From: Sporolactobacillus sp. CQH2019
GTDB lineage: Bacteria; Bacillota; Bacilli; Bacillales; Sporolactobacillaceae
DNA: 64,000 nt
Assembly: GCF_028765345.1 (NCBI RefSeq)
Contig: NZ_JARAJZ010000005.1
Span: forward strand, 91,640-155,639
Reading direction: 5' to 3'
Of the stretch, positions 42,441-52,456 are shown piece after piece. Under the pieces are notes generated by a model. That model had not been told where the DNA came from. It worked only from the letters and a program-made list of their open reading frames with translations, and ran no database searches. Each line of letters starts with the position of its first letter. Position 1 is the first letter of the stretch. The translations under genes and the position numbers were made by a program.

Positions 42441-43595
42441 ATGGTCGAGGAAGTTAATAATGAAATGGCGTCTTTTGACGCATTGAAAGTCGGAGACGTA
42501 GTAAGCGGTAAAGTTACAAAAGTAGAAGAAAAACATGCATTAATAGATGTTGGATATAAAGTCGACGGCATTTTGCCAATCAGTGAGTTGTCCAGCCTGC
42601 ATGTGGAAAAAGTGACGGATCTGCTTCATGAAGGGGATGAAGTGACCGTTAAAGTAACAAAGCTTGAAGATGACGAACTCGTTCTTTCAAAGCGGGAAGT
42701 CGATGCCGACAACGCCTGGGGCGATCTTGAACAAAAATATCAGGACAAGACAACTTTTTCCGTTGAGATCGCGGATGTTGTTAAGGGCGGGCTTGTCGTA
42801 GATCTGGGTGTGCGCGGTTTTATTCCCGCTTCACTCGTTGAGCGCCACTTTGTTGAGGACTTCAGCGATTATAAGGGCAAGCCGCTCGATGTAAAGATCG
42901 TTGAACTTGACCGCGAAAAAAGAAAGGTTATTTTATCGCACCGTGCCGTTCTCGACGAAGAAGCGGATAAGAAAAAGGAAGAGACGCTTGCAAGCATTAA
43001 AGAAGGCGATGTCATTGAAGGAACCGTTCAACGTTTAACGGATTTCGGCGCGTTTGTCGATATAGGCGGCGTCGATGGGCTGGTTCATATCTCGCAGCTG
43101 GCACACCATCGGGTCGAAACGCCGTCCGAGGTTGTTTCCGAAGGGGACAAAGTCAAGGTTAAAGTACTTTCGGTAGATCCTGAAAACGAGCGTATTTCCT
43201 TATCTATCAAGGCGACTCAGCCGGGACCGTGGGAGACGGCGAAAGATAAAATCCATACGGGCGATGTGCTGGAAGGCAAGGTGAAACGTCTTGTTCCGTT
43301 CGGCGCTTTTGTTGAACTCATTCCGGGAGTGGAAGGCCTTGTGCATATTTCCGAAATTTCGCATACCCATATCGGGACGCCGGATGAGGTATTGTCCGAA
43401 GGTGAGACCATCAAAGTCAAGGTGCTTGATGTTAATTTTGCCGACCAGCGTGTGTCGCTCAGTATCAAGGCTCTTGAAAACGAAGTTGCGGAGCATCATG
43501 AGACGCGTCAGGAAGGCTCGAAAGATATTGAAGAATCGACGTCCGGTTTTTCGCTCGGCGATATGATCGGCGATCAGCTTAAGAAATATAAATAA
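42441..43595 (+). CDS. rpsA: Ribosomal protein S1 homologue (YpfD)
   Basis: A 384-residue protein with four S1 RNA-binding repeats, opening at DVVSGKVTKV, FSVEIADVVKG, DVIEGTVQRLTDFGAFVDIG and DVLEGKVKRLVPFGAFVELI. This is the short Gram-positive S1 form, which lacks the two E. coli ribosome-binding repeats. The ATG follows AAAGGAGG and is followed by a strong terminator. Confidence 0.94.
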   Translation: MVEEVNNEMASFDALKVGDVVSGKVTKVEEKHALIDVGYKVDGILPISELSSLHVEKVTDLLHEGDEVTVKVTKLEDDELVLSKREVDADNAWGDLEQKYQDKTTFSVEIADVVKGGLVVDLGVRGFIPASLVERHFVEDFSDYKGKPLDVKIVELDREKRKVILSHRAVLDEEADKKKEETLASIKEGDVIEGTVQRLTDFGAFVDIGGVDGLVHISQLAHHRVETPSEVVSEGDKVKVKVLSVDPENERISLSIKATQPGPWETAKDKIHTGDVLEGKVKRLVPFGAFVELIPGVEGLVHISEISHTHIGTPDEVLSEGETIKVKVLDVNFADQRVSLSIKALENEVAEHHETRQEGSKDIEESTSGFSLGDMIGDQLKKYK

Positions 43596-43608
43596 TATCC
43601 CGAAAAAT

Positions 43609-43660
43609 AAAAAGCGGAAAAAGAGGGAGCCGGCATCTTTCCTTCTTTTTCCGCTTTTTT
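43609..43660 (+). terminator. Terminator after rpsA
   Basis: AAAAAGCGGAAAAAGA pairs with TTCTTTTTCCGCTTTTTT. Confidence 0.9.
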
Positions 43661-43933
43661 GCGGCATTTTTGATGGCCGGACCCGCTGCAATGTCTCACA
43701 ATTTCAAACGGTCCACATTGAGTGCCGTCTTTTTTTTTGATAAGATAAATGAGCGAATGAGACACGGACAGCCTGGATGAACGTGCGGCTTTTCGGTTAT
43801 CCGGGCGAGGCGCCCGCCTGTCCCCGCCTTTTCGGCGGCGGACCGTACGGACAAAACAGAGCCCTCCTCTTTAACTTTAAGAGAAAAGGACCCATGATGA
43901 AAAAGTAAAGTGTATTTCGGAAGGAGAAAATTC
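43661..43933. other. Intergenic region rpsA-der
   Basis: Apart from the rpsA terminator and der promoter (43718-43746) it holds GC-rich sequence around 43800-43850 with no gene. Confidence 0.4.
43718..43746 (+). promoter_or_regulatory. Sigma-A promoter of der
   Basis: TTGAGT (43718-43723) and TAAGAT (43741-43746), exactly 17 bases apart. Confidence 0.5.
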
Positions 43934-45250
43934 ATGTCAAAACCAACTGTGGCCATAGTCGGACGCCCGAATGTCGGAAAATCAACGATATTCAACCGCA
44001 TCGTCGGCGGACGGACGGCTATTGTTGAAGACAGGCCCGGCGTGACACGTGACCGGCTATACGGCAACGGAACGTGGCTGAATTACGAATTTCATGTGAT
44101 CGATACGGGCGGTATAGATATCAGTGATGAACCTTTGCTCACGCAAATGCGGGCACAGGCTGAAATCGCTATTGAGGAGTCGGATGTCATTCTTTTTATC
44201 GTGGACGGCCAGTCGGGCCTGAACGAAGCCGATGAAGAAGTAGCCCGTCTCTTAAGACGATCCCGAAAGCCTGTTGTACTCGCTGTCAATAAACTGGACA
44301 ATATCCGGCAAAGGGATCAAAAGTACGAATTTTATTCGCTCGGACTGGGCGACCCTTACAGCATTTCCGGAGCACACGGGCTCGGAATCGGCGATCTGCT
44401 CGATCAGGTTGTCAAGAATTTTCCCGGCGACGGAGAAGAAAAGGAAGACGAAAACGCCATCCGCTTTACGCTGATCGGCCGTCCGAATGTCGGAAAATCC
44501 TCTCTTGTCAACGCGATTCTCGGCAGGGAACGCGTGATTGTCAGCGATCTTGCCGGGACGACGCGCGATGCGATCGACACCCCTTTTTCCCGGGACGGTC
44601 AGACTTATGTCATTGTCGACACGGCAGGTATCCGCCGCCGCGGAAAGATTTATGAAAAGACGGAAAAATACAGCGTGCTGCGGGCACTGCATGCGATTGA
44701 AGAATCGGATGTCGTTCTGATCCTGATCGACGGGAAAGAAGGCATTATCGAACAGGATAAAAAAATAGCGGGCATGGCGCACGACGCAGGACGTGCGGCG
44801 ATTATCGTCGTCAATAAATGGGACGCTGTGGATAAAGAGGATAAAACAATGGACAGGTTCCGGAAAAAAATCCGCGATGAATTCCAATTTATAAACTACG
44901 CACCTGTCGTCTTCCTGTCCGCATTGACCAGGCAGCGTCTTCCGCAGCTTTTGCCGATGATTCAGCAGGTGGCCGAAAATCATAGCCTTCGCGTACAGAC
45001 CAGTCTTCTGAATGACTGCATCATGGATACAGTTGCGATGACGCCGCCGCCTTCCGACAAGGGCAGGCGCCTGAAAATTTATTATGGCGCCCAGGTGGCC
45101 GTCAAGCCTCCGGTCTTCGTTTTGTTTGTGAACGACCCGGATCTGCTTCATTTTTCATATGCCCGTCATATCGAAAATCAGATCAGAGAAACATTCGGTT
45201 TCGCTGGGACGCCGATTAAGATTCTGCCGCGCAAAAAAAACGAACAATAG
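43934..45250 (+). CDS. der: Ribosome biogenesis GTPase Der (EngA)
   Basis: A 438-residue essential GTPase for 50S subunit assembly, with two tandem G domains ([17 protein letters not shown] at the start and [16 protein letters not shown] near residue 181), DTGG and DTAG switches, NKLD and NKWD, and a KH-like C-terminal domain. The ATG at 43934 follows AAGGAG; an ATG eight codons upstream is not preferred. Confidence 0.96.
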   Translation: MSKPTVAIVGRPNVGKSTIFNRIVGGRTAIVEDRPGVTRDRLYGNGTWLNYEFHVIDTGGIDISDEPLLTQMRAQAEIAIEESDVILFIVDGQSGLNEADEEVARLLRRSRKPVVLAVNKLDNIRQRDQKYEFYSLGLGDPYSISGAHGLGIGDLLDQVVKNFPGDGEEKEDENAIRFTLIGRPNVGKSSLVNAILGRERVIVSDLAGTTRDAIDTPFSRDGQTYVIVDTAGIRRRGKIYEKTEKYSVLRALHAIEESDVVLILIDGKEGIIEQDKKIAGMAHDAGRAAIIVVNKWDAVDKEDKTMDRFRKKIRDEFQFINYAPVVFLSALTRQRLPQLLPMIQQVAENHSLRVQTSLLNDCIMDTVAMTPPPSDKGRRLKIYYGAQVAVKPPVFVLFVNDPDLLHFSYARHIENQIRETFGFAGTPIKILPRKKNEQ

Positions 45251-45265
45251 AGAGGGATGCATCCA

Positions 45266-45868
45266 GTGTTAACGGCCGTGTCGTTTATCGTTTCTTATCT
45301 CATCGGATCCATCAGTTTCAGTTATTTAATTACAAAGAAGATTAAAAAAATCGATATTAGGAAGACGGGAAGCGGCAATGCGGGGGCGACCAATACATTG
45401 CGCGTTCTCGGTGTGGGACCCGCGATCGGCGTTCTTGTTCTGGACGTATTGAAAGGGGTTGCCGCGGTCCTGATAGCGAGATCATTCGGCCTTGCCGACT
45501 GGGCAGTGGCTCTCTCAGGGCTGTTGGCTATTGTCGGCCACGACTTTCCCGTATACTTCGGATTTAAAGGGGGCAAGGGCGTTGCCACGACCATCGGCGT
45601 ATTTTTTATGATGATGCCGCTTGAGGCACTGATCGCCGGGATTCTTGCGATTGTGATTATCGCGATCAGCCGTTTCGTGTCCGTCGGTTCGCTTTTCTTC
45701 CTGCTTGTTACGCCTGTACTCGGATACATCCTTGCCGGTTATTCACCCGCTGTTCTGGTCGCGGTCTTTCTGATTACTTTGCTCGGATATTACCAGCACA
45801 GAGAAAATATCATCCGTCTTCTGCACGGTAAAGAAAATAAGATCGGCGGGAAAAAATCGCAGGCCTAG
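45266..45868 (+). CDS. plsY: Acyl-phosphate glycerol-3-phosphate acyltransferase PlsY
   Basis: A 200-residue membrane enzyme that begins phospholipid synthesis. It has SYLIGSISFSYL, GSGNAGATNTLRVLG and FGFKGGKGVATTIGV, the three cytoplasmic motifs. The GTG at 45266 has GAGAGGG nine bases upstream; the ATG at 45257 touches that site. Confidence 0.94.
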   Translation: MLTAVSFIVSYLIGSISFSYLITKKIKKIDIRKTGSGNAGATNTLRVLGVGPAIGVLVLDVLKGVAAVLIARSFGLADWAVALSGLLAIVGHDFPVYFGFKGGKGVATTIGVFFMMMPLEALIAGILAIVIIAISRFVSVGSLFFLLVTPVLGYILAGYSPAVLVAVFLITLLGYYQHRENIIRLLHGKENKIGGKKSQA

Positions 45869-45947
45869 CGGCTTTGTGCAGAGAAAATGATTGAAAACAG
45901 CGGAACGGAGTGAACGGATCGGAGTTGAAACAGGGAGGCAAACTGAA

Positions 45948-46991
45948 ATGAAAAAAATGACTGTAATCGGTGCCGGGAGCTGGGGTACGGCCCTTTCAAT
46001 GGTTCTGGCGGATAACGGCTGTTCGGTCCGCCTGTGGAGCCATCGTCAGGAACAGGCCAGCGAGATAAACGAGAAACATACAAACGAGAAGTATCTTCCG
46101 GGTATAAAGCTTCCCGAAGAGGTGGCAGGAACTCATGACCTTGCGGCGGCACTTGAAGGGACAGACGCTGTACTTCTTGTCGTTCCTGCAAAGGCAATGA
46201 GAGACGTGCTGGGCAGGATCCGCAGACATTTGACCGTCCCGCTCCTTTTTATTCACGGAGTGAAAGGTATCGAACCGGGAACATTTAAACGGATGTCGGA
46301 AGTCATCGAAGAAGAAATTCCAAAGAAATTCAGAAAAGCCGTGGTTGTTCTGTCGGGCCCGAGCCACGCGGAAGAGGTTTCCCTGCGCCATCCGACGACG
46401 GTGGCCGTCGCGTCCGTTCAGGCAGCGGCTGCAAAAAAAGTGCAGGATCTATTCTTTAATCACTACTTTCGTGTCTATACCAATGAAGATATCGTCGGCG
46501 TCGAAATCGGCGGCGCCTTGAAAAACATTATCGCACTGGGAGCCGGCATTTCCGACGGCCTCGGATACGGCGATAATGCCAAGGCCGCTCTGATTACGCG
46601 CGGGCTGGCGGAAATCTCACGGCTCGGGACAAAACTGGGCGCCCGCCCGCTGACGTTCATCGGGCTCACCGGCGTAGGCGATTTGATTGTCACGTGCACG
46701 AGCGTCCACAGCCGGAACTGGCGGGCGGGAAATCTTCTCGGCAAAGGCCGGAAACTCAGCGAAGTCCTCGGTGAAATGGGGATGGTCGTTGAAGGCGTGC
46801 GGACGGCTGAGGCGGCCTATGCTCTGGCGAAGCGTGAAAAAGTCGAGATGCCGATTACGGCCGCGATCTATCAGGTGCTGTTTGAAAATAAAAACCCAAA
46901 AGAAGCGGTTGATGAATTGATGGGGCGGGACAAAAAGGATGAAATCGCCGCATTATCGGAAAACCTTTCTAATCCTTTTTCTCGTGACTGA
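45948..46991 (+). CDS. gpsA: Glycerol-3-phosphate dehydrogenase [NAD(P)+]
   Basis: A 347-residue enzyme that makes sn-glycerol 3-phosphate for phospholipids. The dinucleotide motif GAGSWGTAL opens the protein; [25 protein letters not shown] and [12 protein letters not shown] follow. The ATG at 45948 follows AGGGAGG. PlsY and GpsA adjacency links acyl transfer and backbone supply. Confidence 0.96.
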   Translation: MKKMTVIGAGSWGTALSMVLADNGCSVRLWSHRQEQASEINEKHTNEKYLPGIKLPEEVAGTHDLAAALEGTDAVLLVVPAKAMRDVLGRIRRHLTVPLLFIHGVKGIEPGTFKRMSEVIEEEIPKKFRKAVVVLSGPSHAEEVSLRHPTTVAVASVQAAAAKKVQDLFFNHYFRVYTNEDIVGVEIGGALKNIIALGAGISDGLGYGDNAKAALITRGLAEISRLGTKLGARPLTFIGLTGVGDLIVTCTSVHSRNWRAGNLLGKGRKLSEVLGEMGMVVEGVRTAEAAYALAKREKVEMPITAAIYQVLFENKNPKEAVDELMGRDKKDEIAALSENLSNPFSRD

Positions 46992-47057
46992 TCCATTAGC
47001 ACGCCGATCTTTTTCCCGCATAGGATGTAAGGAATGCAGGGAAAAGGAGGACGTTCA

Positions 47058-47321
47058 TTGGATTCAAGAAATCCTTTTTTTGATAACATCGAGAAGAAGA
47101 CGAATGTGAAGAAAGAGGACATTTTTGCCATTGCTGAGTCTGTGTCGCATGCTGATTTCAGCAATCCCGAAGTAGTCAGGAAACTCGTCGCCCGAATTGG
47201 AAGGACAGCCGGCGTTCCGGTGTCTAGAGAGAAGGAAGAGGCTATTGTCAAAGCCATCACGTCCGGCAATGTGCCCAGTAATTTTTCCTCTCTTTCGAAA
47301 ATGTTCGGCCCAAAGAAGTAA
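47058..47321 (+). CDS. spoVIF: Stage VI sporulation protein F
   Basis: An 87-residue mother-cell protein for late coat assembly. The family pattern NPFFDNIEKKTNVKKEDIF, then SREKEEAIVKAI and FSSLSKMF, is clear. The start is a TTG at 47058 behind AAAAGGAGG. It sits between gpsA and spoIVA. Confidence 0.9.
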   Translation: MDSRNPFFDNIEKKTNVKKEDIFAIAESVSHADFSNPEVVRKLVARIGRTAGVPVSREKEEAIVKAITSGNVPSNFSSLSKMFGPKK

Positions 47322-47425
47322 CAATGGGCCGGCGTCAGCGGCAAAACGGATGGGAATAGCATACGTTATAGCGTGCGTCAATCATTCTGCAAGAGCTGAA
47401 TGGCGTGGAAGGATTTAGTCATGCC

Positions 47426-47460
47426 GGGAGAAAACAAATCGTTTTCTCCCGCTTTTTTTT
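47426..47460 (+). terminator. Terminator upstream of spoIVA
   Basis: GGGAGAAAAC-AAATC-GTTTTCTCCC stem-loop and T8. Confidence 0.88.
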
Positions 47461-47579
47461 ATCTGCAAACAGGCATAAAACAAAATTCGGACAATATTTT
47501 TAAATAGGAAGGGCCGGCCAATTTCCGGCTGCCGCGTCTCAAGCCGTCGGACGGTATGCCGGAAAGCGCCAATTCATTG

Positions 47580-47608
47580 GCATATTCAATGGACAAAGTC
47601 ATATGCAT
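47580..47608 (+). promoter_or_regulatory. Sigma-E promoter of spoIVA
   Basis: GCATATT (47580-47586), 13 bases, CATATGCA (47600-47607). The -35 is a full match to the sigma-E consensus. Confidence 0.5.
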
Positions 47609-47652
47609 AGAAATATCACCGAGCGTCATCGATAGAATGGAGGAGCGGGAGG

Positions 47653-49149
47653 GTGCAAACTTTGGAAAAACTTGAGCGAGTGGACATTTTTAAAGACATT
47701 GCGGAAAGAACAGGCGGGGATATTTATCTGGGTGTGGTCGGGGCCGTTCGTACCGGAAAATCGACGTTTATAAAAAAATTCATGGAATTGATCGTCTTGC
47801 CCAATATCGATAACGAAGCCGATCGGGCCCGGGCCCAGGATGAGCTTCCTCAGAGTGCCGCCGGCAGACAGATTATGACCACAGAACCAAAGTTCGTTCC
47901 GAATAACGCAGTCACGGTGACCGTAGAGGAAGGGCTGGAAGTCAATATCCGCGTCGTGGATTGCGTCGGCTACGCCGTCAAGGGGGCCAAGGGCTTCGAG
48001 GATGAGAACGGCCCGCGGATGGTTCATACTCCCTGGTACGACGAGCCGATTCCGTTTCAGGAAGCTGCGGAGATCGGGACGCGCAAAGTGATTCAGGAGC
48101 ATTCTACTCTGGGCGTCGTCATCACGACCGACGGGTCGATCGGCGAAATCGGCCGGGAAGACTATGTAGAAGCGGAGGAACGGATTGTCGACGAATTGAA
48201 AGAGGTCGGCAAGCCTTTTATTCTGATCATTAATTCATCGCATCCGTATCATCCGGAAACAGAAGCACTCAGAAAAGAACTCGCGGATAAATACGACATT
48301 CCCGTTTTGACGCAGAGCGTTGAGAATATGACAGAGCATGACATTAATAATATTCTGCGTGAAACGCTGTATGAATTTCCCGTGCTGGAAGTCAACGTCA
48401 ATCTGCCGAGCTGGGTGATGGTCCTGAAGGAAGATCACTGGCTGAGAAAAAGCTATGAAGAAGCGGTTAAGGAGACGGTGAAAGACATCAAACGGCTGCG
48501 GGACGTAGACCGTGTGGTCGGCACATTCGGCGAATATGATTTTATTGAGAACGCACAGCTTTCAGGGATCGAAATGGGAAAAGGCACAGCGGAAATCGAT
48601 CTGCATGCGCCGGATAACCTGTACGATCAGATCCTGAAGGAAGTGGTCGGCGTTGAAATCAGAGGCAAGGATCATCTTCTGCAGCTGATGCAGGATTTTG
48701 CTCATGCGAAAAGAGAATATGATCAGGTCGAAGAAGCATTGAAAATGGTCAAACAGACCGGTTACGGCATTGCTGCGCCGACCATCAACGACATGAGTCT
48801 TGACGAACCGGAAATTATCCGCCAGGGATCGCGATTCGGTGTCCGGCTTAAAGCGGTTGCTCCGTCCATACACATGATCAAAGTCGATGTCGAATCGGAA
48901 TTCGCGCCGATTATCGGAACAGAAAAGCAGAGTGAGGAACTGGTCCGCTATCTGATGCAGGATTTCGAAGACGACCCGCTGTCGATCTGGAATTCCGATA
49001 TTTTCGGCCGTTCGCTCAATTCAATTGTCAGAGAAGGCATTTCCGCAAAACTGGCGCTCATGCCCGAGAATGCCCGTTACAAGCTTAAAGAAACGCTTGA
49101 ACGGATTATTAACGAAGGTTCCGGCGGCTTAATTGCAATCATTCTCTAG
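47653..49149 (+). CDS. spoIVA: Stage IV sporulation protein A, coat basement ATPase
   Basis: A 498-residue ATPase that polymerises on the forespore to build the coat basement layer. Walker A is GAVRTGKSTF near residue 36; VDCVGY and VITTDGSIG follow, with the C-terminal polymerisation region ending INEGSGGLIAIIL as in B. subtilis. The GTG at 47653 gives six extra residues before the usual MEKVDIF-type start. It is a single gene with its own sigma-E promoter. Confidence 0.96.
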   Translation: MQTLEKLERVDIFKDIAERTGGDIYLGVVGAVRTGKSTFIKKFMELIVLPNIDNEADRARAQDELPQSAAGRQIMTTEPKFVPNNAVTVTVEEGLEVNIRVVDCVGYAVKGAKGFEDENGPRMVHTPWYDEPIPFQEAAEIGTRKVIQEHSTLGVVITTDGSIGEIGREDYVEAEERIVDELKEVGKPFILIINSSHPYHPETEALRKELADKYDIPVLTQSVENMTEHDINNILRETLYEFPVLEVNVNLPSWVMVLKEDHWLRKSYEEAVKETVKDIKRLRDVDRVVGTFGEYDFIENAQLSGIEMGKGTAEIDLHAPDNLYDQILKEVVGVEIRGKDHLLQLMQDFAHAKREYDQVEEALKMVKQTGYGIAAPTINDMSLDEPEIIRQGSRFGVRLKAVAPSIHMIKVDVESEFAPIIGTEKQSEELVRYLMQDFEDDPLSIWNSDIFGRSLNSIVREGISAKLALMPENARYKLKETLERIINEGSGGLIAIIL

Positions 49150-49169
49150 AGGCTTCAGGCACTCCGAAA

Positions 49170-49192
49170 GGACTCCGCCGGGGTCTTTTTTT
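49170..49192 (+). terminator. Terminator after spoIVA
   Basis: GACTCC/GGGGTC stem followed by T7. Confidence 0.65.
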
Positions 49193-49273
49193 ATGGAATC
49201 AAATTTTTAAGTGTTTTTTTTGGAATAACAGGGTTTAAAAAGAGCGAAATTGGCAATATTTTTATCAAAGCTG

Positions 49274-49302
49274 TTGAATTCTTCCATCACATCGTATATT
49301 AT
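49274..49302 (+). promoter_or_regulatory. Sigma-A promoter of hbs
   Basis: TTGAAT (49274-49279), 17 bases, TATTAT (49297-49302). Confidence 0.6.
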
Positions 49303-49365
49303 AAGCGTTGTTAATGTTTCTTCCAGCGCAAAAAGGAGGAATTCCTTTTTAAGGAGGTGAAAGTG

Positions 49366-49638
49366 TTGAATAAGACTGAATTGATTACTGCAGTTGCAGA
49401 ATCTGCTGAACTGTCAAAAAAGGATGCTACAAAGGCGGTTGATTCCGTCCTTTCAACGATTGCTGACGCGTTGAAAAGCGGAAGCAAAGTCCAATTAATC
49501 GGTTTCGGAAATTTTGAGGTGCGTGAGCGCTCTGCTCGCAAGGGCCGCAATCCGCAAACCGGCGAGGAAATTGAAATCCAGGCAAGCAAAGTTCCGGCTT
49601 TCAAGCCCGGTAAAGCATTAAAAGAAGCCGTCCAATGA
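49366..49638 (+). CDS. hbs: HU DNA-binding protein HBsu
   Basis: A 90-residue nucleoid protein, nearly identical to B. subtilis HBsu ([41 protein letters not shown]). It bends and compacts DNA as a dimer. The TTG at 49366 lies eight bases after AAGGAGG. Confidence 0.96.
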   Translation: MNKTELITAVAESAELSKKDATKAVDSVLSTIADALKSGSKVQLIGFGNFEVRERSARKGRNPQTGEEIEIQASKVPAFKPGKALKEAVQ

Positions 49639-49667
49639 TCAATGGATACATAGGACGTATGAAAGTG

Positions 49668-49696
49668 AGAGCCATCCATGCGATGGCTCTTTTTTG
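49668..49696 (+). terminator. Terminator after hbs
   Basis: AGAGCCATC-CATGC-GATGGCTCT stem-loop and T6. Confidence 0.9.
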
Positions 49697-49768
49697 GTAG
49701 AAATGAATCCTTTTCAATCATCAAAGAGGTCTCTCTTCTTTGTTTTCTTTACTTTCAGTGTTTTTCTA

Positions 49769-49777
49769 TGCTAGAAT
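49769..49777 (+). promoter_or_regulatory. Extended -10 promoter of folE-mtrB
   Basis: TGCTAGAAT is an extended -10 element about 55 bases before folE; the -35 is poor. Confidence 0.4.
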
Positions 49778-49831
49778 TCTTACAGCGAAACAAGTTTTTT
49801 TCTCCGGCTTGCTTAAATTGGAGGCTCGGCT

Positions 49832-50398
49832 TTGAACGTGGATCATGAGAAAATAGAACGGGCGGTCCGGATGATTCTGGAAGCGATCGGCGAAGATCCG
49901 GAACGCCGGGGATTGGTAGAAACACCGGCAAGAGTCGCTAGAATGTATGAAGAGATTTTCCAGGGAATGAGGCAGGATCCGAAGACGTTTTTGTCGAAAA
50001 CATTTGACGAGGCTCATGAAGAATTGGTTCTCGTCAAGGATATTCCCTTTTATTCTATGTGCGAACATCATTTAATTCCTTTTTTTGGAAAAGCTCACGT
50101 CGGCTACATACCGAGAGGGGGACGGGTGACCGGACTCAGCAAACTGGCCCGGGCAGTGGAAGCCGTGGCCAGGCGGCCGCAGCTTCAGGAACGTCTGACA
50201 ACCACGGTTGCTGACAGCATCGTCGAGACCCTTCGTCCTTACGGAGTCATTGTTGTTATTGAAGCGGAACACATGTGCATGACCATGCGCGGTATCAAGA
50301 AACCGGGAGCGAAGACGCTGACATCCGCCGTGCGCGGAATTTTTCAGACGGATCGGGCGGCAAGGGCAGAAGCGCTCTCGCTGATCAATCGTCAATAA
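49832..50398 (+). CDS. folE: GTP cyclohydrolase I
   Basis: A 188-residue enzyme (MtrA in B. subtilis) that starts folate synthesis from GTP. The zinc site is in [20 protein letters not shown] and [12 protein letters not shown], with [10 protein letters not shown] between. A TTG start at 49832. It forms the mtrA-mtrB operon with TRAP. Confidence 0.95.
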   Translation: MNVDHEKIERAVRMILEAIGEDPERRGLVETPARVARMYEEIFQGMRQDPKTFLSKTFDEAHEELVLVKDIPFYSMCEHHLIPFFGKAHVGYIPRGGRVTGLSKLARAVEAVARRPQLQERLTTTVADSIVETLRPYGVIVVIEAEHMCMTMRGIKKPGAKTLTSAVRGIFQTDRAARAEALSLINRQ

Positions 50399-50427
50399 TT
50401 TTAGGCTTGGAAAGCAGGTTGGTTAAA

Positions 50428-50658
50428 GTGGAACCGAAAAACGAAGAAGTGCTGGGCGACTATTTTGTCGTCAGAGCCGAAGAGGACGGGGTGAACGTCA
50501 TCGGCCTGACGCGCGGCGCGGAAACACGTTTTTTTCATACGGAGAAGCTCGATAAGGGCGAAGTGATGATTGCTCAGTTTACAGAACATACTTCAGCAAT
50601 CAAGGTACACGGCAAGGCGACCATTCAGACGAAACACGGAACAATCGTATCCGGATAA
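50428..50658 (+). CDS. mtrB: Tryptophan RNA-binding attenuation protein TRAP
   Basis: A 76-residue subunit of the 11-mer ring that binds (G/U)AG repeats in trp leader RNA when loaded with tryptophan. [39 protein letters not shown] and [13 protein letters not shown] align end to end with B. subtilis and Geobacillus TRAP. The RNA-contacting KVRG reads KVHG: His 61 stands for Arg 58 of B. subtilis, while the neighbouring Lys and the EKLDKG loop are kept. The start is GTG 50428; TTG 50419 is an alternative. Confidence 0.93.
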   Translation: MEPKNEEVLGDYFVVRAEEDGVNVIGLTRGAETRFFHTEKLDKGEVMIAQFTEHTSAIKVHGKATIQTKHGTIVSG

Positions 50659-50691
50659 GGGAGTGGGACCGCCTGCCGGCATGGCCGGTGT

Positions 50692-50700
50692 GATATAATA
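50692..50700 (+). promoter_or_regulatory. Extended -10 promoter upstream of hepS
   Basis: TGATATAAT gives an extended consensus -10; no -35 is evident. Confidence 0.45.
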
Positions 50701-50807
50701 GAACAAAATCCCGGGAGGCGATCCGAGCAGGAATTTCTGCGGTTCACTGATCATTTTTGCCTTCAGCTCCGGAATTAAGAAAAATAGCAATGTTTAGGAG
50801 CGCTGCC

Positions 50808-51596
50808 ATGACAGTAAGAGAAGAGATCGAAAATATTTACGCGAAGATCAGGCACGACCTGAGTCATCCGTACGTTAATAAATATTTGCCGTTTCCTGAA
50901 ATCGATAAAGATAAACTGCTCGTCTATTATTATTTGTTTCAGAAGAGATCGGAAGATGGCGGAACGGGCGTTTACGTGGAAAGTCTGATGGCTGCCGAAA
51001 TCGGGCTTTCCGCACATGAATCCATGACAACGGAACGGCTTAACGGAAAAAATGAGATTAAGATAAGGCAGCTGACCGCTTTATCCGGAGATTTTTACAG
51101 CGCGCTGTACTATTACTACCTTTCCCGAAAACCGGATATTGAAGTGGTAAAATGGATTGCCGAAGCCATTCAGACCTTTAACGTGAACAAATGTCTGCTG
51201 TTCTATCCGAATCATACATTAAACTGGACTCAGGCAGTAACGGCGCTGGAGTCGATTGAAAGTGCCCTTGTGGCCAAAATTGCCGCCAAGCTCGGATTTG
51301 AAGACTGGGTGCCCTCACTTAATGCCTTTTTTTTAACGAAGAAACTGGTTTATGAATATGAATTGCAGACAAACGGCGGTTCACATTCTTTTCTGTGCAA
51401 TTATCTGATCGACAGTCTGCCCCATGCTTCGGTTCCGTTCAGAGAACGCCTGGAAGAAGAAATAAAGCATGCAAAAGAGCGCTTTTTTGACAGTATAAAG
51501 AAGGTTGAGAAGAACTCCGGTGTGCTTTCCCGTCTTCTCCCTTATCTGACTGAAAAAATGAACGCTTTCTGCCGCTTCACAGTGGAGGAAGGATAA
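50808..51596 (+). CDS. hepS: Heptaprenyl diphosphate synthase component I
   Basis: A 262-residue subunit (GerCA) that pairs with HepT to make the C35 side chain of menaquinone-7. HEPPP_synt_1 family features include the helix-rich body and KLVYEYELQTNGGSHSFLCN. The ATG at 50808 follows TTAGGAG. It begins hepS-menG-hepT. Confidence 0.9.
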   Translation: MTVREEIENIYAKIRHDLSHPYVNKYLPFPEIDKDKLLVYYYLFQKRSEDGGTGVYVESLMAAEIGLSAHESMTTERLNGKNEIKIRQLTALSGDFYSALYYYYLSRKPDIEVVKWIAEAIQTFNVNKCLLFYPNHTLNWTQAVTALESIESALVAKIAAKLGFEDWVPSLNAFFLTKKLVYEYELQTNGGSHSFLCNYLIDSLPHASVPFRERLEEEIKHAKERFFDSIKKVEKNSGVLSRLLPYLTEKMNAFCRFTVEEG

Positions 51597-51597
51597 A

Positions 51598-52332
51598 TTG
51601 GAAATGAACGAACTGGAAGAGAAACACGAGAAAGTGCATCAGGTTTTTCAGTCGATTTATAAAAAATACGATGCAATGAACTCGCTGATTAGCTTTAATC
51701 GCCATAAAGCCTGGCGTCGAAAGGCCAACGAAATGGTCGATGCCAGGGAGGGCGAGCAGATACTTGACGTTTGCTGCGGAACGGGGGACTGGACGCTGTC
51801 CCTTGCCGGGGCTGCCGGGCCCTCCGGCAAAGTCGTCGGACTGGATTTCAGCGAGAATATGCTGAAAGTCGCCAGGGCCAAGCTCGAGATGACGCCGCTG
51901 AAAAATGTCGTATTGGTTAACGATGATGCGATGAACATTCCGTTCGGCGAGGCAACATTTGACCGGGTGACGATCGGATTCGGCCTGCGCAATGTGCCCG
52001 ACTATTTGACAGTCCTGAAAGAAATGTTCCGCGTGCTCAAGCCGGGCGGCAGAATCGTCTGTCTCGAAACATCCCAGCCCGAGATTCCCGTCTACAAACA
52101 GCTTTATTTCTTTTATTTCCGTTTTATCATGCCGCTGCTGGGGAAACTGTTTGCCGGAAGTTACAGAGAGTATGCCTGGCTGAACGAATCTACGCGCAAG
52201 TTCCCCAACCGGAAAAAACTGGTCCGGCTTTTTCAAGCGGCCGGCTTCGAAAAAGTAGCGGTTCATTCATTTATGGGGGGCATCGCAGCCATTCATCAGG
52301 CGGACAAACCTCTTGAAGAAGCAGCGGACTGA
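51598..52332 (+). CDS. menG: Demethylmenaquinone methyltransferase
   Basis: A 244-residue UbiE/MenG methyltransferase that makes menaquinone. SAM motifs are ILDVCCGTGDWTL, VVGLDFSENML and FGLRNVPDYL. A TTG at 51598 behind GGAGGAAGG is chosen; ATG 51604 is an alternative. Together with HepST it shows the organism makes menaquinone even though resABC are missing. Confidence 0.94.
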   Translation: MEMNELEEKHEKVHQVFQSIYKKYDAMNSLISFNRHKAWRRKANEMVDAREGEQILDVCCGTGDWTLSLAGAAGPSGKVVGLDFSENMLKVARAKLEMTPLKNVVLVNDDAMNIPFGEATFDRVTIGFGLRNVPDYLTVLKEMFRVLKPGGRIVCLETSQPEIPVYKQLYFFYFRFIMPLLGKLFAGSYREYAWLNESTRKFPNRKKLVRLFQAAGFEKVAVHSFMGGIAAIHQADKPLEEAAD

Positions 52333-52456
52333 AAACGGCCGGAACGGGTATCTTCCGCCCCGTACCTCAGGCGGGCGATGCGCGGATGTGCAGACCGGCA
52401 GAGACATCCATAAGTCATGAAATGAATGCACAGGACTGCAATGAAGGGTGAATTGA

